Positions 45,001-56,100 of a stretch of 64,000 nucleotides of DNA are shown in pieces. The DNA lies in assembly GCA_011037195.1 (NCBI GenBank), contig JAAEAF010002302.1, positions 1-64,000 on the forward strand, read 5' to 3'. The position numbers and the translations under genes are program-made. Every line of letters begins with the position of its first letter. The stretch's first letter is position 1. This stretch comes from Triatoma infestans (lineage: Eukaryota > Arthropoda > Insecta > Hemiptera > Reduviidae). The notes below the pieces were generated by a model. That model was not told the DNA's origin. It did no database searches and saw nothing but the letters and a program-made list of their open reading frames with translations.

Positions 45001-45240
45001 AATAAAGTGGTGCACTGGACTCTTACGCAGAGGACCCGGGTTTGGGTCCAGCTGTACTGCCCTTAGATTTTTTTGCCCTAGGAGCCCCCTACAGCACACT
45101 AGATATTTTCTAAAATATCTAGGTGCCAGAGCAAACAGCTGACGCGTTACTGCCCAGAACTTAAATTTTGTACTGTTTATTTTATTAGTTATTCCATAAT
45201 GTACAACGCTTTTTGATGTTGACGCGCCTCAATTAAAAAA
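45001..45240 (+). mobile_element. tRNA-derived SINE (copy 1)
   Basis: The head GTGGTGCACTGGACTCTTAC resembles a Pol III box A and GGGTTTGGGTCCAG a box B, about 35 bp apart, as in a tRNA. The body shares ACTACCCTTAGATTTTTT-like, CCTAGGAGCC and CTACAGC segments with the copy at 54284-54462. Both copies end in GATGTTGACGCGCCT followed by an A-rich tail. Pol III boxes plus a shared 3' end support a SINE. A weak ACAATAAA-like repeat on both sides could be the target duplication. Confidence 0.7.
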
Positions 45241-45464
45241 CAAATAAAATTTGGAATTCTATCAATGCATCTAATGTGTAGATTGTAAAACAATATATAT
45301 TTTTATTATTATTATTATTATAACAATGTATATTATATATTATTGTACTGAAAACATACTTAAAGGTAAGAATAGACGCTATTGTTCTCCCAGAATCCCC
45401 CAAAAAAATCAATTTTAACTGGAAAATATTTGTCATAGGTGTGTAGATAGTATACGTAATTTAA

Positions 45465-45775
45465 AGAAAATCATTGGAGCCATTTTCAATAAAAACCACG
45501 ACCAACTGATAAAACATTATTCAGTAAACTTACACTTCCAGGTTTCTTTTTCCAAAACGTTTGTATCAGATGCGGTAGCGTACCTAAATGGAATATCTTG
45601 TTTAAGCTTCCTGCAATTTTTTCGAATTTGAGATATTTCGTTCACAAGCTCACACACATACTTACATACAGACCATTCGCTAGCAACAATTTTATCGTAC
45701 TCTGGGTCCTTAAAATTTCCAGTGACATCTCAATATCATACGTTCGACGGAATTCGCAATACTTTCCTATTTATT
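45465..45775 (+). repeat. diverged Rep-A relative
   Basis: Follows the Rep-A 3' half in order (AAAGAAAATCATTGGAGCCA, ACCTAAATGGAATATC, CACACACATACTTACATACA, GACATCTCAATATC, CGCAATAC) but with many substitutions, so it is an old copy or a sister family. Confidence 0.7.
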
Positions 45776-45929
45776 TTATTAGTTATTCCATAATGTACAA
45801 ACAGCTGATGCAGTAATAAAAGAAAATTAAATATTAGTTTTTATACTCGACAACATTTAAAATAAGATCTGGCGGCATACTGTGATCTCTAGAATTTGAT
45901 ACTGAATTTGAACAAATCCAAAATTGTTG

Positions 45930-46990
45930 TTTTTCCTAGAGGTGGATGCAAATGAAAAGTGGGTTTACAAGGGGTAGAGTATTGAGGTTGTAAGTCATTA
46001 TAAATATCTTGGAGTTACTTTGATCTCACAACTTTCCACTAAGCACGCAACTCACCGACAAGGTAATCTGCTGCTAAGTATGCAATTGATAGTGTATGGG
46101 CTTGTTTTCTCTCCCAGAGCCTGGTGCCTCTTCCATTCATATTTCAACTTTTCAATTCAATATGCAGATCCATTGTGTGTTATGCAGCTTAGTTGTGGGA
46201 ACATTAGCGCTATGAGTCAGTGGAGAAGCTTCAAAGATTTTTTTATTAAAAAATTGGTCCTTCTTCGACCCCTAATTATATGTTACACATAGAGACGGGA
46301 TTGGATCCGATCGAAGTATTTACCCCCCAAGTTGCATTTTAAATATTGCCTGCATATCTTAAATCTCCCAGCTTAACCGTTTACCTAAAATAGTTGCGGA
46401 TGAAGTCGTTAACAAAAAAAACACATTTTGGTTTGGAAATTGGATTTCCCTGGCACAAAAATACTCAACTAGTTCTGACCCGACTACTGATGTTTCTGCT
46501 TGGAAGGGTCAGATATTTCGGTTACTGAATAAAATAGGTCGGCCTATCGGGAGGAGAGTGTGAGAAGGAGTGAGGGTCCTACAAACTTTTTATTATATAC
46601 GGAACTGAACCGCAAATTTTAACTCAATATGTAGTTTAGTAACTGATAACTCTTGTGGTTTAACTTTAGGCGAACTTCGCTGGCTATTTAAACTCAGGTG
46701 CGAATCGCTATATCTGAACTACACTCCTTGGATAGAGAGGGATGTTACACTGTGCTCTTTGTGCAATTCTCGGTTTGTGGAAAATGTTTTCCACTTCTTA
46801 GCAAAATGTAGTATTCTCTCTGAATTGCGCATTCTTTATCTTGGTCAGAGAGTGTTACTTCATAGTTACCTTACCTCATAGCTCTGCTGAATAGTAATAA
46901 TTGCCTCGCCCTCATAAAATATGCTCGATATCGCTGGAATTACTGCTATGTAACTGGAATTCAACTTTTGATGTACCTACCTAACTTAAA
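45930..46990 (+). pseudogene. old LINE remnant: end of RT and C-terminal domain
   Basis: Across several frames one can read KIVVFPRGG (after the RT active site), YKYLGVT-like sequence, VWACF...LPEPGASSIHIF, ICRSIVCYAAQLW, then LGELRWLFKLRCESLYLNYT, CSLCNSRFVENVFHFLAKC (a Cys/His motif) and NSNNCLALIKYARYRW. This is the C-terminal part of a non-LTR element ORF2 with many stops. The clade is not determined and differs from the Jockey-like copies. Confidence 0.75.
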
Positions 46991-47065
46991 TTTTCTGTTT
47001 TCATACATATACTTTGTATTTATGTATTTTAGTTAATTCCAGTTTTAGTTTTTTTTCTTCTTCTT
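46991..47065. other. spacer
   Basis: AT-rich. Nothing recognised. Confidence 0.4.
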
Positions 47066-47124
47066 ATTATGACTGTGGTCTATGAGTGTACTGATTGAGT
47101 ACACCCATAGACCACAATCATAAT
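47066..47124. repeat. 27-bp near-perfect hairpin
   Basis: Arms 47066-47092 and 47098-47124 (GTGGTCTATGAGTGTACT pairing with AGTACACCCATAGACCAC) with loop GATTG and two mismatches. About 50 bp downstream is GTCGAAACGTCGGGCC at 47177-47192, a motif related to the hammerhead-like elements. Confidence 0.85.
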
Positions 47125-48689
47125 TGAACATGTAATAGAGCACTCTTATACACAAATAGAGCAAAAACAATGTTTGTCGAAACGTCGGGCCATTAATAAA
47201 AAACACTTTAAAAAAAATTTTTTTTTAGTGTTTTTCTTATGATACCTCCCGGCCGATCAGCCAGCTAAAAGATACATCAGATCATTTCTAACGGCCAACA
47301 ACTTCTACAATTGGATATATTATTTTTTTATTTATTTTTTTTCTTAGCGCATCGACTTCAGTGGTCATTAGCGCCATTACAATTATTCTAGTTTCACGAT
47401 CTGAGATGGTACTAATTACCCGAGAGAGTTAAAATCAACATTGATTCTCCAACACAAAAACCATCGAAACCTGTCGATGGGTGAGGAAACATCAGCCGTG
47501 TATAAGTATAAGTACCATCCCTTCTGTACCTCTCTCCTGTAGGGTGGAGTAAAAAAAGTTCTGAACTTTATACCACCCCTTCTTACAATTGTGGATTGCA
47601 AATATTCACTTATGAATGAAGTATTTTATACGATGTTTACCTTTATTGCTATACGTCAATGTAACCTTTTATTTATAAGAAGGCTATTTTTCAAAACAGA
47701 AAAAGATAAAGTTAGGGTATTTCTATAGATTTCTCTCCCCCTTATTAAGGCAAAACTAATATTACTTATAAACTATAAACTCTATATTGGGGGTGAAGTA
47801 CTTTTATAAATATTCCTTACACTCCCTGATAAAATATTAACCTAGACATTCTCGCTAATAAATACATTCACTTTCCACTCATGCTTAGCCTAAATACTCT
47901 CACACTGACTTTCTTTTCAATAAATACATTCATACTTTCTCATTCATGGGGACAGTACTTGTTATTCCTCCCCCTTCAACCGAAATCCCAGACTAATCTA
48001 AATCTTATGATAAAAATTAATGTTCTTTAAGTACGAAAATAGCCTTCCTATAAACGGCGAACCCTGTTTTAATGTTGCACGTAAGTCATTTGACAAACCT
48101 GCTCGTTCTCTATATTCCCGCAGTGCCCAGTATATTATTATTATTATTTAAAATAAGACCGTAAATAATCATTTAATAACAACCATATAAATTTAGTCCA
48201 TAACTTAATTTAATATCGTCTTTCCATACATTGATGATTCCAATTTTTAGAAAACCTAAATTTTAATGTTTTAAAAATGGAAAAAACATGAGGACCCAAT
48301 TAAGAATAAGAAGAAGCCATTCTTATTAACCCAATTAGGTCATAACAAAATTGTTCTCAAAACAGTGTATCTGATTTTCTTTTATCACACTGTAAGAGAT
48401 TTTCATGATGGCCAAACTTCCGAAACCCGTCAATGATCACAAAATGAAACAGCTATCATGGGTGTTTGTGTATACAAATTGATTTCATGTAGATCTACGG
48501 TATCTGTGACATTAGATTTCAAGCATTCCTTAATGTTTAATCACCTTAGTGAGGGTAACTGTGTATACAAATTGATTTCATGTATTTAATATCTAATGAC
48601 ATTAGATATCAATATCATTCAATTATTTTTTATAGATTGTTATTTTATTAACTGTTGTGCTAATTATGATGTGATATACGGTATTTAAA
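47125..48689. other. mostly unassigned, with fragments of inverted-repeat elements
   Basis: Contains CGAAACGTCGGGCC with an inverted AAAAAACACT...AGTGTTTTT pair (47177-47240), an H-like fragment at 48405-48460 (CGAAACCCGTCAATGATCAC, AAAATGAAACAG) and direct copies of ACAAATTGATTTCATGTA near 48475 and 48562, with a diverged third copy near 49790. No gene seen. Confidence 0.5.
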
Positions 48690-49735
48690 AAGATGAACCA
48701 GATCAAAAGCGTAGTTATATATTTCATTTTATACAAATTTTGTTACTTCATTTCCTCACGTTTCAACATTTTACAGGTTATCATCCCCAGTGGAAGTGTT
48801 AATTATATCAGTTTAGATATAAAAGAATTTGGTTATCGTTGATGAATTAAGTTATGAAGAAATTTGGTGAGGATCGGTCAAGAAAAAACATTCAATTATG
48901 CCGACGTTTCGTTCGAGTTTCCTGTCTTCATCTATGCTTTAATACATAAACAGTCGTGAAGATGTGGTATAGAATTTAGAACGTACATTTTGTTACATCA
49001 TAAAAACAGCAACATAAAAAGGAAAAAATAAAAAATATTTAACTTGTGTTCTGTTTTAAATCATCAAAGCCTTGATGAAGACAGGAAACTCTGTTGAAAC
49101 GTCGGCATAATTGAAGGTTTTTTTTCTTGACCGGTGCCCACCAAATTTCTTCTTCATAACTTATATCATTTTATATTTAATCTTGAGAGTTTAAGTTGTG
49201 GTGTAAAGTTGTAGAAACTTTCTAAGAAAGAACGTATTAAGGAACTGATGAAAAACTATAACAATTCGTTACTAGTCAGAGCAAGTGAAATATTGATTAT
49301 ATTGCTGATATAATCTGTGTTACTAAATAATAAAAGGATTTCCTTTGATTTCGTTTTATGGGTTGAAGATTGGTTAAAATTTTTTAGTACTTTGTAGTAA
49401 AATTAGTTCATAGAAAGTTGAGCACCATATGGTCATCATCTATATTTAGTTGCATTTTTGGTTTTATAGAATTGCAGTTTACTTAAATTTTAGAATTTTT
49501 GTTGAACTAGGGTGTGTTGAGATTATCACCTAGCTAATAGCGAAGGGTAACGTTGTTTCTTAGAAAGTTTCTACAACTTCACACTCTAACTTAAACTATA
49601 AAGATTAAATATAAAATGATATAATTAACACTTTCTCTGAGGATAAATATGTAAAATGTTAAAACGTCAAGAAATGAAGTAACAAAATTTGTATAAAATG
49701 AAATAAATAACTAGGCTGTCAAACTGGTTCATTTT
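48690..49735. repeat. large imperfect palindrome
   Basis: 48690-48825 and 49600-49735 are inverted copies (ATTTCATTTTATACAAATTT, TTTTGTTACTTCATTTC, AACATTTTACA, AGTGTTAATTATATCA). 49165-49235 is the inverse of about 49555-49610 (GTTGTAGAAACTTTCTAAGA). The left arm is interrupted by the inverted-pair element at 48826-49165, next to an imperfect TTATATCA(G)TTTA repeat that may be its target duplication. Confidence 0.75.
48826..49165. mobile_element. inverted-pair element with degenerate hammerhead-like cores
   Basis: Left arm (minus) 48845-48945 and right arm (plus) 49065-49165 share AAGTTATGAAGAAATTTGGT, CGGTCAAGAAAAAA, AATTATGCCGACGTTTC and TTTCCTGTCTTCATC. Read toward the core, each gives (T)GATGA, a short stem, GAA, the palindrome ACGT, then C, with GCC/GGC flanks that can pair at the right arm. 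The first two core bases (CT of CTGATGA) are altered in both arms, so self-cleavage is unlikely now. Confidence 0.65.
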
Positions 49736-50030
49736 TTTAAACACAGTATTCCTCAATGTTTACTGAATTTTGTGAAAGTAACGGTGTATAAAAATTGATT
49801 TCATGTAGTTCTATGGTATCTGTGGCATTAGATTTCAGGTATTCTTCATTGTTATAAAGACCATAAAGCTATCATTAAAAATTCGACAACTGAAAGAGCG
49901 TCATTTATATATATAAATATAGTAACGTTTTTACCTCTAAACTTGTTACTGCAACTAGTTTTAAGTGGGTTCGTTTAGATAAAATACTCGAAACATCAAT
50001 AAGAAAAACACCAATTTATTGTTTTACACA
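49736..50030. other. unassigned spacer
   Basis: Has a further copy of the AAAATTGATTTCATGTAGTT motif near 49788. No gene seen. Confidence 0.4.
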
Positions 50031-50655
50031 ATTAATTATAAATACAACACATAATAATAATTACTTCACAGTTTAAACCACAAAAGTTCATGTGGTGGTT
50101 GGTTCTGCAGAACTGGAAAGCATCAGATTCATTTTCCGTGGTAGCCTGCTTCATTTTGTGGTCATTGACCGGTTTCGGGCGTTCGCCCATTTTCAGGATG
50201 CGTTTGTCAGAAAGTGTGATAACACAGACTTGCACTGACCAAATTCAGTTTATACCCTCTTATAATGTATGAACCTGTGAATGTGTAACCTGTGTTACAG
50301 CTGTAAAACTGAATTTGCTCTGTGCAAGTCTGTGTTGTCACACTGTCTGAAAAACGCACCCTGAAGATGGGCGAACGCCCGAACACGGTCGATGACTACA
50401 AAATGAAGCAGGCTACCACGGAAAATGTCTCTGACACAAAAATTTACTTTGTACACTTTTTATATATTTTTCACAAACGTACACTTCGTTCGCAACAAGA
50501 AAACTCTCAAACTCTCTGTGGTCCTACTATTTATACCGATGGAGAAAGGTCTAGAAGGTTATAGACTGTTCTAGAAAGGGCTAGAGCGCGCTACCAGCGC
50601 TTCCTAGCAGCCACTAAGAGAACTTGAGGTACCTGCTTTCTCTCCTAGATGGCAC
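50031..50655 (-). repeat. promoter-like repeat P, copy 1 (interrupted by H2)
   Basis: In reverse it matches 63765-64000: AGAGAAAGCAGGTACCTCA, CTAGGAAGCGCTGG, GCGCGCTCTAG, a TTCTAGAA palindrome, CGGTATAAATAG (TATA box, about 50540), AAGTGTACGTTTGTG, then AACTTTTGTGGTTTAAAC after the H2 insertion. The TTCTAGAA motif upstream of a TATA box followed by an A-rich leader recalls heat-shock promoters. I cannot tell whether it is an LTR, a Penelope-type element or a copied host promoter. Confidence 0.7.
50090..50434. mobile_element. H2: inverted-repeat element with two hammerhead-like cores
   Basis: A 345-bp insertion in repeat P, opposite in orientation to H1. The left arm (from 50090) carries the long end (TGTGGTGGTTGGTTCTGCAG, AACTGGAAAGCATC); the right arm stops at TGTCTCTGA, the same two ends as H1. 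Cores: minus at 50196-50167 (CTGAAAA, one core base changed) and plus at 50361-50390 (CTGAAGA intact, GAACACGGTC altered). The flanks CACAAAAGTTC (50079-50089) and CACAAAAATTT (50435-50445) are an 11-bp duplication with two differences; the P copy at 63977-63987 has a single such site. Confidence 0.8.
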
Positions 50656-52989
50656 AGTGGCAGCGTTTATATATATAAATATATATATATTCGAATTTGT
50701 TCTTTTTAAAATATTCTGTAAAACGGCTTAATAATTATTTTTAAACGTAGTACATTAATTAAACATATATAAACCAATCATAGATATATGCAACTTTTAT
50801 TCAGGAAACATAGCTACATTCATAAGAACTCCTTATAATATTCATAACTTCATAAATTCATTCACTGAAGAAAATATGAAATTTCAACCTAACGAGGTCA
50901 TCTTCACCTTTGGTTATCTTGCCTACAGGACTTCAATGAGTAGACAATAATTAAAAACCGTTTGAATAAAATATAGTGTTGATATCTATTTAAATAATGG
51001 GAAAATTGTGAAAATTAACAAAAACTTATTTTACAATGGTTTGAAATAACCATTATTATTTTTCGTCTACATTAATTAAATTATTGGTTAAAGAAAATTT
51101 ATTTTTGTATTAATTGAATTTCTATTCATTTAATTAGATTAATGGTGATATTACATTAGGTGGAAACATGATCACCCTTATACTGGGGTATGATACAGGA
51201 TGAGGATACAGAAGATTTAATGCTATAATAACACAAAAAGAACAATATATTCTATAATTTTTGTAATTATCTTAATCCATATACGATAATTGATAAACAG
51301 GGACAAAAATTATCTGTAACTATAAATAAAAGAAGTTATTTATATTCATTTTATTTAGGTATTCAATTCTGTTACATGCTTAAAAGGCATACAGACTGAG
51401 TTGACATGAACTCGCACAAATAGAACACACACAAAACAAAACAAAATTAACAAACAAAATAAATAATAATAATAATATTAATATACAGAAAAAGAATAAA
51501 AAAATATAAAAAAAACACAAAATTATGAGAATTTAAAAAAAAAAAATTATAATAAATCATATAAGATTACAGATCCATTATAATGGTCGTTTGGGGGGGG
51601 GGGGAGAAGAGAACGATAATGAAAAATATTTACAAAAACTAATTAGTAATAGTAATGCAGAATTTTGGTTCCCGAAAAAAAAAAAATGTTAACATTAAAA
51701 AATAGCTAACTTATAAATATTCCTTATTTTAATCATATGCGTAGAAATAATAAAAATGTCATTATTAATCAGATAATTTGATTCAGTGAAGTTGAACAGA
51801 TTGATCGATCAAGTGCTTGGTCAGTATCATCATAAAAATAGAGATATTTACAAAATAATTTAGATGTAAAAGAAGAAAAGGCAGTAAGTACATTTTACAA
51901 TGAAGTGGTTAATATTGTCGGGTTCATTTAATTGGTCACAGATTACAGATATTATGTAGTAAGTCCACTACTGAACATAGATTTCTAGTCAAATTTATGT
52001 CTGGCAAATCTGCACAGTAGTTGAGTTTATATTAATAAGTTGTATGATTAAAATGTAAATTCCAGGCTGCGATGCTTTCACAATCTAAAGTGCTCATTTA
52101 GACAACTTCTAATTTGTCACTTAAAGTATTAGCTCTTCCACAACCAAGAAATTTAGCCGGGGACTTAAATTAATATCTTTTATAGTATTAAAAAAAAATA
52201 CTAAACACAGCACCATGAGAGAAATTCAACATCAAGTTTGGGCAAGTGTTTATCGCCCTGGATAAAGACAAATTTATAAAAGCGATTAATTAAGATAAGG
52301 TTGGATTTTTAAAACATATTTGGTAAAAAGTGAAAATTTATTTAGGAAAGAAAATTAAATCATCTTCGGGAGAGAGAAACGAATTGGGTTTAATTTACGC
52401 AGTTGGATAAGAGTCAAATCAAATAATGCTGAAGATTTTATGAAAACAGACAGAAGTTTACCTTGTTCTAAAAATAAAAATTTTAGTACAGGAAACATAG
52501 ATACAGTTACAAGGGGATAATATTTCAATTGAAAGTGTGGTTTCTGAAAGTGTAAAGGAAGATTCCATTGCTGTTACGGTGACAGAAGAACCTAAAGGGA
52601 CTCCAGCATCTTGCAATTACCATTAGGCGAGATCCGCTACAACTTTAAAAGAAACACACCAAAGAATGCTAAAATCAAAACGTTTGTTGAAAAAGACCAA
52701 CCTTGACTCTCCAATAGGAGGGGAAGAATGTATTGTATAGAACCAACCTTATGATGATAACCTATTTAGAAAGATGTAAGATTGTGATAACAAATATACC
52801 AACTACACACAGAATCTCCGCACCTCCCCTCACCCAAAAACCGTATTCTAAGTTAAAAGAAACACTTATGATCCAGCAAATATATTAAATATATTTTTCT
52901 GGTAGATTATTTGATTATAGATTGGAAATATAATTTCACACTGAGAAATATATCAATCGTTATTATTTACAAAATTTCGTTGCTTATAT
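50656..52989. other. unassigned AT-rich DNA downstream of the P450 gene
   Basis: No ORF with recognisable content. A run of 12 G lies at about 51593-51604 and many A-runs are present. It lies 3' of the P450 stop codon, so part could be its 3' UTR. No clear AATAAA was noticed on the minus strand close to the stop. Confidence 0.5.
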
Positions 52990-53186
52990 TCATGAAGAAG
53001 TTATTAATGACGAAAAATTATTTTGTGTATTTCTTTGCTTAATTCTGACCGGATATCCCTGGCTAACTTCCAATAACAAGGAGTATTTGATTACTATATC
53101 TTCATATTTTAAATCTGTTTCAAACTTGTACTTTCTAATTGCTGTAGAAATTAGCATCTTGTTTACTATCATAGCATAAACACTTC
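52990..53186 (-). CDS. P450 terminal exon
   Basis: Acceptor TTTTAG at 53192-53187, then GAAGTGTTTATGC. Encodes SVYAMIVNKMLISTAIRKY (L helix), FETDLKYEDIVIKYSLLLEV and SQGYPVRIKQR, the usual C-terminal end of the fold, then a short Asn/Ser tail and TGA. Confidence 0.93.
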
Positions 53187-56100
53187 CTAAAAGTCACATT
53201 TAAAAATTATAAACAAATAATAATTTTTATAATTTTGATTGGTAAAAAAAAAAAAAAAAAATTACCTGGACACGATCTTGGTCCCCAGCTGAAAGGAAAA
53301 TAACAAGATTTAGGTCTCTTAGCGCACTCTTCTGGTAGAAAATGATCTGGATAGAATTCATTAGGATGAGACCAGAAATCTGGATTTCTATGCACAGCAT
53401 AGAACGATATATAGAGTGCAGCTCCTTCAGGCAATTTGAACTTTCCTGTAAATCAAAATGGCAACATTCTTCAAATTTATTGTAATGGTTGTGTCAATAG
53501 TATGGAACCGTCTGGAATTTTTGTATGTAGCGTGTAAGTATTGACGATGTGGGATCGTGCAGGAATTTTGATTTTGTGTCTGGTTGATAATGTTTCTGGT
53601 AAAGTTGTGTTTTGAATGTTGTTAATTTGTGATGTTGTGTTGTCTGTTAAGAATGGAATGACTGTTTTGTTTATGATTATGTTTGAGTTTTTGAAATTAA
53701 TAATGGCTTGAAATTTTGTTAGTAGGTCTCTCCCAATGATCATTTCAAATTCATTTTTCAGTTGGGACACTATGAATTTACCTTGAATTTTTGTGTTTTG
53801 GCCTATGGATAATTGAATGTTTGACAGACCATAATTGGGAATAATCTGGTTTGTGATCGATTTTAAAATGATACCAGATTTTTCGGGCCTCGATTTGACG
53901 TGACTGGCATCTATGAGCGAGTGTGAAGCACCCGTGTCGATCAGAGCTTTAACTTTTTTGTTTTTAATTTGGACGTTGATTAATAAATTATTTGAATCGT
54001 TGAGTGCCGGGATCAAGACCGTGGTAGCCGTTCGTGAAAACGGCTGAGCGCCTAATCGTTTTTTGCATTATTGAACCAGCATGCCTTTGCAGTATGCCCT
54101 CGTTTTTCACATATCTGGCATGTTGGCGGAACCCATCTATTCGACGTATTGCCAGTATTAAATTTGTTATTATTATTATTGCTGTTATTATTATTATTAT
54201 TATTGTTGGGCATTTGTTTTTTGAAATAGGGCCTACTTTGCCTGAAGGTACGATGGTCTGGCTTAAATTGTGGCTTTTTGCCACGGATTCGAGTCCGGGT
54301 GTACTACCCTTAGATTTTTTATACCTAGGAGCCTCTACAGCTCACTGTCTGGTGATGGGCAGTGTTGTCTGTAACGAAGAGAATACTGTCCGGAGGTTGG
54401 CATTGCACTGAGAAGGCGCCAATGACTATAGATGTTGACGCGCCTTAAATTAAAAAAAAAAAATCGAAATTGAAGTATTTACAAAAATAAATGCCTAAAT
54501 AAAAATAATATGTAATATAATATATATATAAAAATAATAATAATATAATAAATAAATATAAAAATAATATAAATAAAAAATAAAAATAAATAATAATAAA
54601 TTAGAGTATTTTAATTGATGTGGTGGTGGTTGGTTTCGCAGAGCTGGAAAGCATCAGAGACATTTTCCGTGGTAGCTGCTTTTCATTTTGTGGTCATCGA
54701 CCGGTTTCGGGCGTTCACCCATCTTCAGGATGCGTTTGTCAGACAGTGTGACAACACAGACTTGGACAGAGCAAATTCAGTTTACACGCTCTCACTCACA
54801 CACTCACTAGTATTTTATATATATAGCCACTTTAAATTTATTTTAAACTGTTGCATAATCATAATTAAACTACATCTCCAACTATTAAAATTAAAAAAAA
54901 AAAAAAATTATCATATAGAAAACTGTAAAGTTTAGAAATATAATATTGTGATATTTGTCCTATATATGTGTCTGAGCATTGTAAACAATTCATTTTATAA
55001 ATAACATCTGATAATAAAGTTGTAGGTTTGGAGTCTTTGAGTTTAGAGTAGAGTTTATTTTAAAGTATTTGCGTCTTTCGAGCGATAAAAAGATGATATT
55101 TTTTTGAATATTTTAGCTATTTTCTCATACATAGGCGCTTCAAATTTCTAAAAATGACTTCTTTAGACTCAAGGGACCTCTAAACGTCTATTCCTTGCGA
55201 AAACTCGATATCAAAAATTTGATATGATCTAAATAAATACTTCTGCCTTACGAGATGGAGGATACACGAATGTAAAAATTCTCAGAGTCATTTTTCGTGA
55301 TAGCCTGCTTCTTTTTGAGGTCATGGACCGGTTCAGGCGTTCGCCCATCTTCCGGATGCGTTTAACAAACTGTCTGATAACACAGACTTGCACAGACCAA
55401 ATTCAGTTTCCACACTCTGAGTGAGTAAACTGTGTAAACAAAGTGAGTAGTAAACTGAATTTGCTCTTAGTTATCACACTGTTTGATAAACGCATTCTGA
55501 AGATGGGTGAACGCCCCGAAACCGGTCGATGATCACAAAAAGATGCAGGCTATCACGGAACTAATCGCAATAAGGTTTCCAGCTCTGCGGAACTAATCGC
55601 AATAAGGTAAAACATCTGATATGAAATAATTCAAAGGAATTCTTCTTCTTATAATAATTACGATTGGCACTTCTTTTTTTTTTCGAATTTTTTAATAAGT
55701 TTTTATTAGTCCTAAAATTTCGCATAAATAGAGTGGATTTATTAATTTATTTTACTTGTTGTTCTCTGCAATGTGGGGCTACCTGAATAAGACCACATTG
55801 TTACCATCAGACAATGTGGCTCTATCAATTCAATTGAATTTCACTTAGAAATCTTTCGCTGCTTTCAGATGACTTATTTTGAATTCTCTAAGCTTTTGAT
55901 CTCGTGTATCATTTCCTGTCATCTGTTTAGAGAAACAGGTCTGTGCCAATACTCTTTATGAACAGTGCTAATGGAAATAACTGAAATCAAACCTCTTCAA
56001 CTTGGTTGGTACAACAGTGACATCACATTCATTTACAAACTACTATAAAACAAAATAGATTGCTCTGACCTACTCTGACGCAACAATTTACACTCTCTAA

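Noticed and set aside
47455..47500. Hammerhead-like CATCGAAACCTGTCGATGGG
   Set aside because: It has GAAAC and a GATG flank but no CTGANGA element or stem II nearby.
48690..49735. Palindromic region as a CRISPR-like or origin structure
   Set aside because: The repeats are inverted, irregular and transposon-like in a eukaryotic genome; there is no array of regularly spaced units.
54284..54360. Functional tRNA gene from the CGGATTCGAGTCCGGG box B
   Set aside because: No cloverleaf: the box A half is missing and replaced by Gypsy sequence; the downstream part matches a SINE body.
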